A stretch of DNA of 64,000 bases from Symbiodinium natans (GCA_905221605.1 CAJNDS010000557.1:172182-236181), one strand, 5' to 3'. Positions 32,582-43,708 are shown, numbered from the stretch's first letter. Notes: a model not told the origin generated them from the letters alone. Made by a program: numbers and translations.

Positions 32582-33033
32582 CTCCATGTCGTCATGTACG
32601 TTCAATAGTCATGTAGACACCATCATTCGCAAGATAGAACGCAGCCAGTGTGGACCAAGGCGAGACTCGGGGCAGCAGGTACCGACCATCTGACAGTCAC
32701 AGCATTACGCAGTCGGCTTGCCCCAGAATACTCGATTCAAATTGGGACAATCCTGCTGATGCAACAGGCTCTGCGAAGGGATTCCTCATGATTTTGGCTA
32801 TGTCACATGGCAGCATGGATGTGCCAGGGTATGGTCGAGCAAAATCAAGTGAAGCTAGAGAATCAAATCATTGTGCCTCCTCCTGGCAACTCAGTTTCAG
32901 TTGCTCTGCAGGGCAAGGCTCACAAGCTGTTGCCCTGCATGCTCTGCAGGCAAATACCAGATCTCTATCCCGGAAACATCCCTGCTGACACAACCAGAGT
33001 CAAAGGAGCTCTTAAATTGCCAGCCCCACGAAC
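32582..33033. other. probable intron
   Basis: It lies between two DUF4116-like exons. A plus-strand frame at 32807-33040 (motif LENQIIVPPPGNSVSVALQG) looks protein-like but contradicts the surrounding minus-strand gene; unresolved. Confidence 0.35.
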
Positions 33034-33138
33034 CCTTTGATGTCGAAGCTCGTTCGTCAGCTCTCCACGAGCGTGGCGCAGGGCAGTGCCACGCTGAGTC
33101 ACGGCGGCCAGCACCATATCCCGCTCTGATCGGAGGTC
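33034..33138 (-). CDS. DUF4116 repeat exon (most upstream recognised)
   Basis: After GAGCTGCAG (AG|G at 33138) the minus strand encodes LRSERDMVLAAVTQRGTALR then HARGELTNEL, an almost consensus DUF4116 unit. It ends near AAAGG|GTTCGT. No DUF4116-like exon was found above this point, so the N-terminal part of the gene is unknown. Confidence 0.6.
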
Positions 33139-35925
33139 CTGCAGCTCAGAGTTTGGGGCATGACTCCACAGAGTCAGCATCTCCAAGACATGTCAAGATT
33201 CGGGACCTGCTCATGCATACTTGAGCGCGGACGAAAGAAAGCAGCCGGCACGCGAACGGAGTGTTTGGTTGACAGGCTTGGTCGACAAAACTTAACAAGA
33301 GGGGCGACGAGCTGTGCATTTCGAGAACCCGGACGTCAACAAAAAAGGGCACCAGTTTCGAGGATGGCGACATCCAAAAGCGACGCATTTGGCGAACCCC
33401 ACATCCATGTACACGGTGCCCAGGCGGCACCGCGATTTCCAATATCGTGAACTCCCGTAGTCTGGACACACGCAGCAGACCCATCCAACGGCACAAGACG
33501 CAGGAAATTACGCGCCTGCCACGTGTTCAGGACGTGGAGCGATGCAAGCCTCGAAAAGTGCACGGGACCTATGCGGAGGGAACGATTTCCACCCGCAAAC
33601 ACAAGAAAATTCGCGCCTAGGCGAGAGCACGATTCCACCCATCGACAAAGCCAAAAGCATGTAACGCGATGTTTCAAGGCCCCCGGGAAATCCGTGCCGG
33701 CACGCCAAAGAGTGCGATTTTCGTCCAGAGACCTCCAAAATGCGACACCGTCCGCCGCACCGTGCGCGCAATCTTAGACCCTTTTACTCTTAACCTAAGA
33801 AGGCCTGTGTTGGCACAATTTGGGGAAAAAACCTTCCCAAAAAGGGCCATCGGAGGGTGGGGGGGGGGGGGGCCGCCCTGCAAAATCCCGATATATTTGT
33901 CCTCGGAAAGCCCTTTTTCCATTTTCCTCTGGGGCTGGCTTCATTTGTGAACCACAACGATGCTGAAGATCCGAACTCGCTTGCGGGATTTTGACACCTC
34001 CCGTCCTTCGTCGCGAAGGCGAGGGCATCCCCATCCGATTTCAACATTACCTGGGTCTTGAGCTCGAAGCACGACAACTGTGGGCAAATTCCCAGTCAGC
34101 ACGCCCCATGGTCACTGTCAAGTTGTGTGTTTTTTTGGTCCCTTCGGTCCCGGTGACCACCAACCTAACACCTGAACAGCGGCTTGCAGAGTGTCACGGT
34201 CTGAAATTAGCTCCAACTTGCGGTGGTCCTCAGCGCCAACAAAGCGCAGATCATGACATCATAATCCGTAGTTGCAGGACTGTACGATCGCAGTGTCGCA
34301 AGCGCGTGGGATACATGTAGTGAGAGTCCACAACTTACTCGCAAGATTCCCAGATCTACGCCATGTGGAGAGGTGCGACCTGTATTCTATCCCTCAGCCC
34401 AAGAAGCATCGAGCAGGGCAAACAAAGTCCCAGACCTGGCACAGGCACCCAGCTGAGCTATCCAATGCTGCTGTGCGTCGACATGTACCAGGGACACCTC
34501 GGGCTCCGGATGTTGCTTCTCTTGTGAGTTCTTGTTACACCCCAGCGGTTGGACATACCGGGCAAAGCGCACGCGAAGAAGTGATCTGGTGTTGCTCCAA
34601 AGAGAACCGGCGCAAGATTCCGGTTCGGAGGCTCAAAGGCTCAGCTGAAACTCTGAGATCCGCACCTCAGCCTCCGGGCCCGAAAGGGCCTCGCCGAGTA
34701 TCTGAGCCTCACCTCGTGTGATGCGGAACATTGGAGGAAGAATCGTCTCCACCAAGTCCTCTACCGGAGCCTATCAACATGTAGTTTGTGGCTTTCTTCT
34801 GTGCACGGCACGACCGATGTCGCTGGAAAGCATGTCTGGCCCCCCAATTAGTGCGCCTAAAGGCTGCTGGTCGTAGAGAAGGCGTTGGCGTCTGTAGTGC
34901 AAACCTCAGGCAGGCTTTAGTCAGAGTGCTGAAGCACATTCCCGGCTTCTGGTCTCATGACTTTGACACCAGGTCGGGCTTGGTCGTTTTCTAACATCCA
35001 GACTGCCAAAACTGCTGGAGGGTGGAAAGAACCAACACATGGTGTTAACCTTCGTTGTCTAGATCGCGATCCATACAATGGCTCAGTCGCCTCAGCCACC
35101 TGACTCCTAGCTCCTCTTGAAACTCGTCCAGGCCTATCTCCCGCTTGATCGCCATCATGAGGTCGAAAACGAGAGCACGTTTATCCTGGGCTCATTGCTG
35201 GCTCCTTTTAAAGGAAAGCTCTCTGCTTCCTCTCCGATTAGTCATGACAAAATACAAGAGGGACCACCTGATTGACGGTACAAGTAGGACTGACTGAGAC
35301 CGCCGAAGCTGCTTTTCTTCTCGGACCGAAACATGTGAGAGCAAACAAGGAGCCATCTCCATCTCTGCAACAACGCGTGAAGAGAGCCCGCGCAAAACCC
35401 GGACCTCAAATCGAATGCTGGTCTTGAAGCTTGGAGCTTCGCAGTGCCTTCACACCCTGAGATCTCTCAATTGCATTGGGCACAATTCTATGTTCGTAAG
35501 GCCTTGATCCTGTCGTCCATGGCTCTGACAGCAAGGCCAAAGGCTTCCGGCTCTTTTTTGGTATGCGTTCAGGAATTGGTGAAGCTTCTGCTAGGCTCTA
35601 GTCGGCGTTTGCGAAACCTTTATAGTCTTTGGGACCTTGAAATATAAACCCGAGCCGCTCAGACCCTGTCTTGGGCCGCGTGGCTTTGGTGGCTTGGTGC
35701 ATGCTAGGATGGCAAGTGCCTGTAAGTCCTGCAAATAGAGTGCTAGTTCTCTGGCCCGGCTTTGGTTGCTGCAGCACCATCCTTCCGACAAGACCTCGTG
35801 CTCTCCCTTCCCCTTCCTTGCCATCCCATCCCGAAAAACAATTACGAGAAGAACGCCTCATTCATTCTCTTCTTCATCCTACTCCTGAATGGCCTCGCAG
35901 GACCCTGGCCGCTCTGTCTCTCTGT

Positions 35926-35929
<4 letters not shown>
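33139..35929. other. no confident gene; short G run
   Basis: The stretch contains a 14-base G run at 33859-33872 and several conflicting frames on both strands. It may hold upstream exons of the DUF4116 gene, but none carries the motif. Confidence 0.4.
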
Positions 35930-35957
<28 letters not shown>

Positions 35958-36190
35958 ATTTCTTTCTTTCTTCGTTAGGACATAGGAGCCAAAGCTCCCA
36001 CGCGTGGCTCGGGGTCTGGACTCTGTGCAGCCATACGCACTACCATCGGACTTCTTCTCCTCCTTCTCGCTTCTCAGCGCCCCGCTCACAACTCGTAACC
36101 CCTCGCGACCTCTCCTCTTCCTTCCTTCATTCCTTCCAACCTCTCCTCTCTCTCTCTCTCTCGCTCTCCTCCTGCGCTCGTTTTTGTTCA
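35930..36190. repeat. CT-rich tracts
   Basis: CT dinucleotide runs at about 35932-35957 and 36140-36165 lie within a pyrimidine-rich stretch. They keep Ser/Leu-rich plus frames and Glu/Arg-rich minus frames open artificially. Confidence 0.85.
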
Positions 36191-36473
36191 TCCCATTCTC
36201 TTCTCCGATGAACTCTCTGTCTGAGAAAAGTAGAGGAATCCACCCGTCTCGATTTGCTCCTCTTTTCGTGACTAAGAAGGCAGACAAGAAAAAGGACACG
36301 AGAGGGTTTCAACAACTCCCACCCACTGTTTTCCACAATCATTTCTGAGAACAACAAGGCAAGCGCGGACAAAAAATCAGAGAATGACTATGAAGGATGT
36401 AGGAGGCTGGCTGATGGAGAAGGAAGATACGAGAACTTCTTTCAAGTCAGCAAGCTGGATTGCATGAGGCAAA

Positions 36474-36920
36474 TTGGGCGGGCGCTTTCTGAACTTTCTT
36501 TTGGCTTTAGCAATTTCTCTGAAGACTCTGGCTCAGAAAACCTCGTGCTGTCGAAGCACCTTATGTTTTGCAGTTTTGCGGATCCGGTGCCATCTAACCG
36601 CCTTCTGCTTCCCTAACAAAGGAACGTTTGGGGTTTCGCAGGCGGGTTTGGTAGGATGCGGAGCGAAGCTCGGGAGCTGGTATGGACAGCTCGACGGCGC
36701 GGGTGCTGGGGCCCAGGTTTGGATGCGTAGAGTGTGTGCTACCGTGATTTGCGATGAGGCGACAGATGCTCACTTGATATGTTGTCTGGTTTCAGGAGCT
36801 GTCTCTGACGTAGCACAGGTGTTTTGGGAAGGCCCGGACCTTCCTTCAGATCTGCAATTGAAATCTGCCTCTCGAAGCTGCCCAGCCCATGTCACTGGCA
36901 TGCGGGCACGACAGCAATAG
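36474..36920 (+). CDS. hypothetical ORF
   Basis: A 148-codon plus-strand frame runs from ATG to TAG. The second half (after about residue 50) has coherent codon use and motifs GLVGCGAKLGSWYGQLDG, VICDEATDAHLICCLVSG and WEGPDLPSDLQLK; the first half is more hydrophobic and less convincing and could be intron. No family recognised. Confidence 0.3.
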   Translation: MGGRFLNFLLALAISLKTLAQKTSCCRSTLCFAVLRIRCHLTAFCFPNKGTFGVSQAGLVGCGAKLGSWYGQLDGAGAGAQVWMRRVCATVICDEATDAHLICCLVSGAVSDVAQVFWEGPDLPSDLQLKSASRSCPAHVTGMRARQQ

Positions 36921-37140
36921 GCGTGCTTGAAGGCCATTGATACGATTCTAAGCTGTATCTCAGGGTTGTTTTACTTCAACCTAGGACCTAGGGCTGCGGG
37001 CCATGGGTTTGCGCGTGTGCAGAATCTAGGCTTGGCTGAAGACGTCTGAGAGCTTTTGAAGCATCTTCGATCTTTCAGCTTATGAACAAGAAGACCGCTT
37101 AACATCCAAACACCTCAGATTTCGACACCCCAGACTCGTC

Positions 37141-37464
37141 ATGGACGCTATGAAGCCTTCCCGCTGGAGATTTTACAGCGCCAGGCATTTTGCGTTGGCG
37201 AAAGCAAGCTGCGTAGCTTTATGCACATTTCGCCCTTGTTCTGCTGCAGCTGTGTGTATGGGCATCTGGCGAGATGACCTGCAACAAGAGCAGCCGCAGC
37301 TCCAAAAGGTTGCACGGCTGGAACAGCGAAATCAAGAAACCGTAAAGCAACGAGTCAAAATCCTAAAACAGCAGAGGGCAAGTCAGCTAACAGGAAGGCA
37401 CAAATCAGCATCCATGGAAGGCGTTCGTATGGCATCGCAGCACGGCATCGCATTTAACCTGTAA
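37141..37464 (+). CDS. hypothetical small protein with coiled-coil-like C terminus
   Basis: A 107-codon plus-strand frame runs from ATG to TAA. It has a basic N terminus (MDAMKPSRWRFYSARHFALA), then a Gln/Glu/Lys-rich helical region (RDDLQQEQPQLQKVARLEQR) that could form a coiled coil. The N terminus could resemble a targeting peptide, but this is speculative. No family recognised. Confidence 0.3.
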   Translation: MDAMKPSRWRFYSARHFALAKASCVALCTFRPCSAAAVCMGIWRDDLQQEQPQLQKVARLEQRNQETVKQRVKILKQQRASQLTGRHKSASMEGVRMASQHGIAFNL

Positions 37465-38950
37465 CCTGTAACCTAGCAAGGTCTTCTCAACAGGGGGGGG
37501 GGGGGAGGTTGGGGAGCTTGCTAGGTTCGATTAAGTTAGGTTCGCCTAGGTTCAGTACCGCTTCCGTTGCGTTAGGCTTAGGGTGCGCACGCATGGAGTG
37601 AATACCGCAAAATGAACAGAAACGGGAGTGCAAATGCCGCTTGCCGAAACCTTCGAACTTGAACGTGTGTCGAACTCCAAACTCTCGACCGCACCGCGCC
37701 TGTGTCAGGACTTCCAACTCCAAACTTTCAATCTCTGAAATATTCAAATTCGGCTGCTTCAACACTTTCGAGCTTGAAAGGCTTCAAACGCTCAAACTCG
37801 CAACGTCGACACTCCGTCGAACTCCAAACTTAGAAGCGTGGATATTCGCTTCAAACTCGGAATCACGCATGTTTAGGGACTGAGTTTGGGAAAAGGCGCT
37901 CGAGCTTGATGGAACGTTTGTTAGCATGAACTGTGAAGAAGATGTGAGGAACTGAAACTTAGAGATTGAAAGCTGCTTACCTCTGCGTACTCCAGAACTT
38001 TGAAAACTCAAGCCCTAACTTCGAAGCACCTTGTTGTGACCCTTTTTCTGAAGGTTTTGGTTAGGTTTCGGGAGGGCGCGAGAGGGGCAGGGGCGGTTTC
38101 CAAACGAAACCCGGCCAAACTTGACAGGGCCTGAGCTCAAGGTGCTCCGGGCTTGCGGGCACGCCGCCGTTGCGATTTCCAGGGCGCCTCTCCGACCTCC
38201 CAAACGTCTCAAACGTCTCAAGGAGAAACCAGCAACAAAAACTGTGGCATTTTTCTCTGAGATTCTTCGGGCGCACACCAAAACATGCAATCATCAACTG
38301 CACGGGGTTTGCTTTTAAATCGTGACGGCTGGCATTGCCACCTCTTGTTGAGATGCTGCAAAGTTTCGACGATAATGACAAGCAAAATTGCGCCAGAGTG
38401 GACTCCAAACATGTAAGACCCAGGCCCCTCGCGCGCAGGAACATAACCCAAAAGCCATGAATTCTGGTGGGAACGCGGCTTCGATCATGGTATGCGCTAT
38501 ACTGCGCTATTTAAGCCGCTACGCTTCCTGGGCTGGTACTGATGCTCGTGAAAACGGTCCCCAAGGGCCATGACTTCTGCTGCTTTCGGGCTACCAGAGG
38601 AGGGTGCCACGAAAGTCCCGGGAAGCTCGGCCTCGCTCCGTTCGCCCTGCAGACTCGCGCCGAAGACCGGAGCCTTCGCATCGAGCCAAGATGCTTAAGG
38701 GCTCAGGCTTGATCCTTAAACCAACATTTCCGGAACTTTAACACAAGGGTGAAGGTGTGGTCGACAAGGAGGTGCGGCGAACACTGGGTTTCTGCGACCC
38801 TTTCATATCATTCAACTTCTGGAGGCTGCACTCCAAATGCTACAGATCTCGCAGGGCCACCTCGCTGGACAACGTCGCCTTGGATATGAGTCAGACAGGG
38901 GTCATGTAGCAGCCTGCCTAAACGCGGGGCCAACCGGAGCTATGTGAAGT
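37465..38950. other. no confident gene
   Basis: G run at 37492-37506. The region 37640-37990 is rich in TTCGAACTCCAAACTTT-like phrases, a degenerate short-period repeat. No supported coding. Confidence 0.45.
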
Positions 38951-39652
38951 CTAAGCTTGCCCCGCTTCACGCTGCAAACCTTCAAACTTTGGTCCAGACC
39001 TAGATGCGGGGTCGACGTGATGAGAGCTGTCCAGACCCAGGTCAGCAACAGGCCCGGAAAGCAGGGTATTCATCGGAGAGGGGCCAAGCGTCAGAAGGGC
39101 ATTTTCGATGGCTGCACCCAAATCCGGCAACAAATCTGTTGGAAGCGAAGCTGTTCCTGATGAAGAAGTTGTATTCAGGTTGGGCGCAGGTGTGAGCAGG
39201 GGCATGATCGTGTTCAACGCAGGTGTGGCTGACGATGCTATACAAGGGCTCATCATGGCAGGTGATGGTATGGGCATCATCTGTTGGAGCAACAGCGGCG
39301 CCAAAGGATTCGCAGGACTCAGGTCAAAGCCATCAAGCTGAGTCAAGCTGGGAAATGAGGTGAAGGGACTTGGCGAGTTCAGACTATCGAGGTCGTCGGC
39401 AAGTGGTGGCAACGGGCCAAGTAGTCCAGTTGGGCCAGCTTGCGGCATGGCCTGTGGCGTCTGGTCTGACTCGGGAGGGATCATTGTCCTGAGCGCGCGG
39501 AGAGCAGAAGTCACGTCCTTGCTGGCTTTGGCAGACAAGTTAGGTACGGCCGGCGTCTTGCGAGAGCTCGCCTCCTCACCTTCACGTCCTTCACGTCCTT
39601 CACGACCTTCAGGCTGATCCAATCCGGGGTCACGGTCCACCATGTCAGGCCC
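38951..39652 (-). CDS. proline/serine/leucine-rich disordered protein, exon
   Basis: A minus-strand exon of 233 codons begins after a textbook acceptor, TTTTTGCTTTCAG|GGG (39653/39652), and is open to a stop at 38951. Two possible donors near the end (CATCTAG|GTCTGG and GAAG|GTTTGC) could shorten it by up to 20 codons. The product looks intrinsically disordered: an acidic EGREGREGREGEE tandem near the start, then Pro/Leu/Ser-rich runs (LLGPLPPLADDLDSL, SPFTSFPSLTQLDGF, PLAPLLLQQMMPIPSP). No folded domain recognised. It may be a transcriptional or scaffold-type linker; that is inference. Confidence 0.58.
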   Translation of the reverse strand, partial: GPDMVDRDPGLDQPEGREGREGREGEEASSRKTPAVPNLSAKASKDVTSALRALRTMIPPESDQTPQAMPQAGPTGLLGPLPPLADDLDSLNSPSPFTSFPSLTQLDGFDLSPANPLAPLLLQQMMPIPSPAMMSPCIASSATPALNTIMPLLTPAPNLNTTSSSGTASLPTDLLPDLGAAIENALLTLGPSPMNTLLSGPVADLGLDSSHHVDPASRSGPKFEGLQREAGQA

Positions 39653-40124
39653 CTGAAAGCAAAAATGAGGCAAACAAATCTGGTCCACCTCCCTCGGTAT
39701 ATCCGATGGCTCTTCCTCAGCATGCCAGGCTTATTTCATGTCTTGCGAATGAATCGACATCACAAGAGCTAGCAGCCGTTAGTCGCGCCTGGCCAAAGAA
39801 GCAGGTAGGACAAAAACATACAAGAACCCAAAAAACCTGGAAGACTCAAAGCCCAGAATCATCCAGGCACACGTGCACCCCAGAACGCCGCAGCCTTTCG
39901 AGCAATGCTGGAGGATTTCGCACCTTGCACAAGGTGCGCATAGGACGAGCACTCTACACGCCGGAAAAGGGCTTGTGCAAGCAGACCTCCTGCAATTTCG
40001 CAAGGCTAAATGTGTGTAACAACTGCCCCAACATACCGGGACACCCCACCGCGGGAGGGCGCTCCAGCGCGCACTCCGATTTGCATCCAGTGCGCACTCC
40101 AGAATCAGCATCGGTTTGGGGTTT
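39653..40124. other. possible divergent intergenic or intron region
   Basis: It lies upstream, on the minus strand, of the proline-rich exon. Its end contains CGCACTCCGATTTGCATCCAG at about 40071-40091. A similar phrase in inverted orientation occurs at about 40935-40962, flanking the two telomere-like tracts. Confidence 0.4.
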
Positions 40125-40258
40125 TTGGGGATTTAAGGGTTTAGGGTTTTTAGGGTTTTCAGGGTTTAGGGTCTTTAGGGTTTAGGGTTTAAGGCTTTTT
40201 GGGGCTTAGGGCTTAGGGTTTAGGGCGTGTTTAGGGCTTTCTAGGGTTTAGGGCCTTT
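40125..40258 (+). repeat. TTTAGGG telomere-like degenerate tract, copy 1
   Basis: About 130 bases of TTTAGGG, GGGTTTTTAGGG, TTAGGGCTTAGGG and GGGTTTAGGGC units, all G-rich on the plus strand. TTTAGGG is the plant-type telomere repeat also reported for dinoflagellates. As both sides continue with unique sequence, this is interstitial, not a chromosome end. Confidence 0.88.
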
Positions 40259-40388
40259 TCGACCTCACACTCGCACATGGCCGGCAAGGCATCGGTTGGT
40301 AGGCTCATGACTGCGGTGACACTATGGAGGTTCTTGTTGCTCCACTATCTCATCAGTTGCAGAGCCCGTTTCAACTTTACTAACCAAC

Positions 40389-40750
40389 ATGAGTTCAAAG
40401 TTTGAGGGCGATACTACCCTCCCATTGCTCAGCACTGCACGAGGTCAAGACCCCATTACGGACCATGTTTCTGATCTCTTTCCCTGCAGGCCACCAGCCG
40501 CCGGTGTCTCATCGCTACAGAGACCACAGCGACTCTGTTCTGGCCCTCCTTTCTGTAATCAATTCTGCACAGCCCAACGCATCCTGCAACCTCTGCGCCA
40601 CTGCCCCCGCTCGCACTCCTGTCATCCATGCATCGTCACACATTCATGCCGAGGTCCTTCGCCACAATGAATTCATTGTTGCCAACTGCACAAATAGTCT
40701 GAATTCTGGCATTCCCAGATTCGTCAGTACTGCTTGCTTCCTGCCTTCTC
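40389..40750 (+). CDS. hypothetical two-exon gene start
   Basis: Exon 1 (40389-40443) starts with ATG and encodes MSSKFEGDTTLPLLSTAR, ending at CGAG|GTCAAG. Exon 2 starts at 40490 after a strong acceptor (ATCTCTTTCCCTGCAG|G) and restores frame as a split GGC codon. It continues with HQPPVSHRYRDHSDSVLALL and SHIHAEVLRHNEFIVAN in a coherent codon pattern to about 40750. The inferred intron is only 46 bp, short for a dinoflagellate. No family recognised. It is on the plus strand and is bracketed by two telomere-like tracts. Confidence 0.42.
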
Positions 40751-40766
40751 AGCCATGTGGTGGGGG

Positions 40767-40828
40767 TTTAGGGCTTTTTAGGGTTTAGGGCTTTTTTAGG
40801 GCTTAGGGCTTTTTAGGGTTTAGGATTT
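40767..40828 (+). repeat. TTTAGGG telomere-like degenerate tract, copy 2
   Basis: About 60 bases of GGGTTTAGGGCTTTTTAGGG-type units, in the same orientation as copy 1 and about 510 bp beyond it. Confidence 0.88.
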
Positions 40829-40832
40829 AGTG

Positions 40833-40925
40833 TGTATTCCCATGGATTTCCTGTGTATTTGCATGGATTTGGTGGGTATTTCCAAGGATTTTGTATGTAT
40901 TTGCATGGATTTGGATGCATTTGGA
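40833..40925 (+). repeat. minisatellite with GTATTTGCATGGATTTG core
   Basis: Three to four degenerate units of about 30 bp contain GTATTTGCATGGATTTG or GTATTCCCATGGATTTC, directly after the second telomere-like tract. It reads as Met/Gly/Phe or Ile/His/Thr repeats in open frames. Confidence 0.85.
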
Positions 40926-41236
40926 GAGCACACTCGACGCAAATCGGAGCGCACACTGGATGCCTCCCCCACCACCGCTACCGCAAAAGAAACACAGGGC
41001 ATGCTACCAGTAGCACGTGCAGAAGATTGTTGGCAGAACTGGCCCTGACACTTCATGTTGAAGCATTGAGCGTGCCTGGTTTCCTGCCAGATATAGCCAT
41101 CGCTGGTAGCCTCTAGCCAAAGGAATCTGGCGATATGGGTGTGCTATGCACTTGCATAATGCGCCCATTGCCGGTCATAGGAAGACGTGCACAGCCAAAC
41201 TTCAAAAGGAAATTCTGCGCCGGCCCGACACAAAAA
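40926..41236. other. no gene seen
   Basis: Unique sequence with short frames only. Confidence 0.4.
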
Positions 41237-41737
41237 CTAACCCCAAGACCAAGAGGCATCTGCTGCGCGCCGCCATCGCTGAAATGAGCCCGAAGACCGC
41301 CTCGTCGTCAAGGTCGTTGCATGCCAAGTCCAAATCCTGTTGGGGGTATTTCTTACAAGGTTCCTTGTGGCATACCATTTAAGAACCGAGAAGGCACAAG
41401 CATGAAGGGAGGCATAACGGAAAGCCGAGCTCGGGCCCCGCGGCCCGCTCATCCAATTCAGGGAACCATGAAGGGAGGGTGAGCCAGACCCCAGTCCACG
41501 GGAAATGGTCGAGATAGAGAAGGCCAAGGAATCATGCCAGTTGGCCATGCCTCGAGCATAAGGAAAGTTTCTGCAATTGAGATGAGCCGTTCGTCCAAGC
41601 CAAGACACTTGTCTGAAACCTAGCGCAAAAGCCATGTGAAACTCTGAAAGCTGTGAAATTATGAACGCATCAAGAATCAGCATTGTTCGCCAGGTGGTGT
41701 GGAAGAATGCCGGAATTTCGGCCCGACACAGACACAC
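41237..41737 (-). CDS. hypothetical ORF
   Basis: A 166-codon minus-strand frame has steady codon use. Protein-like motifs include AFFHTTWRTMLILDAFI, LGRTAHLNCRNFPYARGM and GSLNWMSGPRGPSSAFRY. It has many aromatic residues and no low complexity. No catalytic or domain signature was recognised; a decayed retroelement fragment cannot be excluded. Ends may be splice sites rather than the ATG and stop. Confidence 0.3.
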   Translation of the reverse strand: MCLCRAEIPAFFHTTWRTMLILDAFIISQLSEFHMAFALGFRQVSWLGRTAHLNCRNFPYARGMANWHDSLAFSISTISRGLGSGSPSLHGSLNWMSGPRGPSSAFRYASLHACAFSVLKWYATRNLVRNTPNRIWTWHATTLTTRRSSGSFQRWRRAADASWSWG

Positions 41738-43139
41738 GACATTTGTACTTGTGGTTCTTTTTTTGGTCTGCCTTTAACACACCGTCCTTGTAAGAAAGCT
41801 CACAAATGAAATCGTAATGAGCAGAAGACTTCAGAGTTTTTCCGCACCCGGCTTCAGGCTGCTTTGGTGCAGGGGACCTGCATTTTTCTGCAGAGTCGGG
41901 CAGCAATGCCAACTGCGTGTGGAGTAACGAGAATCAAGACTCTACAAATCTAGCAGTGACACTTTGCAGAAAGGTAATGTTTTTCCTTGCGCAAGCCTTT
42001 TTCTACAAGCTTGCGTGGGTTCCTGGGTTGCACGGCAGAATATGCCAAGGCAGCGAAGGATGCTTTCATATGGCATGCGGTCACATGGAAGCAGGGATCT
42101 TTGTGTTGGATTTCGGTTTTGACGTCGATTTTTCCTTTGGTCCTAACAGTTGCATCCTTTGTCGCAGCACATCCAAGGTAAAACCCTGAAAAATCGATTG
42201 TCCAATCCGAACAGCCACTTGATGTGAGTTGATACGCCGGATGCTCTGCTTCCGGACTTCTTTGTGGGAAGCGCTTGCAGGGATTGCATTCACATTGGTT
42301 TGGGAACAAGGGCCCATGACGATGATGGGCCTGTTCCCACAGCGAGCTTCCACACGCAGCCGTGCCATGCCGTGGCTGAACAGTTTTCAACTTGGGCAGG
42401 TCTGGTTCGATTCGTTGCGCTTGGGGTCTGCACATAATTATGATTCATGGGGCGGGCATTCCATCCGATATGCCAGCATGTGGGGTCCCGCAGGCAGTCT
42501 GCATGATGCACGAAGTCCCGCAATCGCCCGGCAGACCTGAGTGAACAAGACTTTTGTGCCTTCTGCCCGGAGCTTGCCGCATCGATGCAAGGCTTTACAA
42601 CCAACCCAGCAGCATTGCCCGATGGTTTCCATCTGGGCTTGGTCTCAAACCTTCAGCCTCCCTTGATCTCCCTTGGCACTCATCTGGATCATACCACACT
42701 GCACAAGCACCAGATTCATCCCGTCTCGATCGGATAGGCCAGGCAGCTTCTGTGTGAGGCTGTTGGAAGCCAGCCAAAGCCTTGGTCAATCACACCCATG
42801 CCCAACTGAGAACTTTAAACACGCACCCTTCCCAAACAGAGACAAGGTGCCGCGCCACACGCAGGTTTCCAAGGCACTCAAGCAAGTCTGCAGCATCCTC
42901 AGCAGGACATGTTCACTGCGGGCTTCTTCTGTCCTCCTGATATGGATTGGCGGCCCCAGCATATACACTGGCATGTCGACAGTGGGCTCCTTTCTGCTTC
43001 ATTCACCATATATAAATAAGCGTCGGAATCTTGAAGCCGCGTCCCTCGGAAGTCAGCCCAGCAAACAAAGTCCGCGTCTGCGGCTTCGAGCGCTTGTTGC
43101 GCCAGGCCTGACGAGTTGCTGGCCGCAACCCTACCAGGA
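41738..43139. other. no confident gene; several exon-like stretches
   Basis: Minus-strand stretches at about 41950-42140 and 42598-42763 are protein-like. The second follows GGCTTCCAACAG and contains the motif ESGACAVWYDPDEC. Plus-strand frames over the same bases are equally open, so neither is called. Confidence 0.35.
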
Positions 43140-43440
43140 TAATCCTAACAATACTAATAATGCTAATAATACTAATAATACTAACAATACTAACAATACT
43201 AATAATACTAATAATACTAATAATACTACTAGTACTAATAGTACTAACAATACTAATAATACTAATAATACTAATAATACTAATAATACTAATAATACTA
43301 ATAGTACTAATAATACTAATAATACTAATAATACTAATAATACTAATAATGCTAATAATACTAATAATACTAATAATACTAATAGTAATAATGCTAATAA
43401 TAATACAAATAATGATAATACTAATACTAACAATACGAAT
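43140..43440 (+). repeat. AATACT trinucleotide/hexanucleotide satellite
   Basis: About 300 bases of AATACTAATAATACT units with occasional AGTACT and AATGCT variants, in period 3, 6 or 9. All frames are open and give Asn/Thr, Ile/Leu or Leu/Val repeats. The long plus-strand frame at 42673-43626 depends on it and is not called. Confidence 0.95.
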
Positions 43441-43585
43441 AATCAAAATAAAATAATAATCATAATAAACTACGGCAAAAGAAGCAGCTTTCAGTTCGTT
43501 CTCAGCCAGCCTCGCGGAGCCCGCAACCACGCCACAAGCTCCGGCAGCCTGTCCTGCTCCATGAGCCGACGTGACAACTTCATGC

Positions 43586-43708
43586 TGGTCATGAAGTTAT
43601 ATATGAAGTTATATGAAGTTCTATAAGGTTTCATGAAGTTATATGAAGTTATATGAAGCTATATGAAGCTCTATGGAGCTCTATGAAGCTCTATGAAGCT
43701 CTATGAAG
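43586..43708 (+). repeat. minisatellite with TATGAAG(C/T)T core, period 10-12
   Basis: Around ten units of ATGAAGTTATAT grade into ATGAAGCTCTAT. The gradual change along the array is typical of a slippage-grown minisatellite. Confidence 0.92.

Noticed and set aside
42673-43626. 317-codon plus-strand frame with a long Asn/Thr repeat
   Set aside because: The repeat part is the AATACT satellite, open in every frame, and the non-repeat part competes with a minus-strand exon-like stretch.
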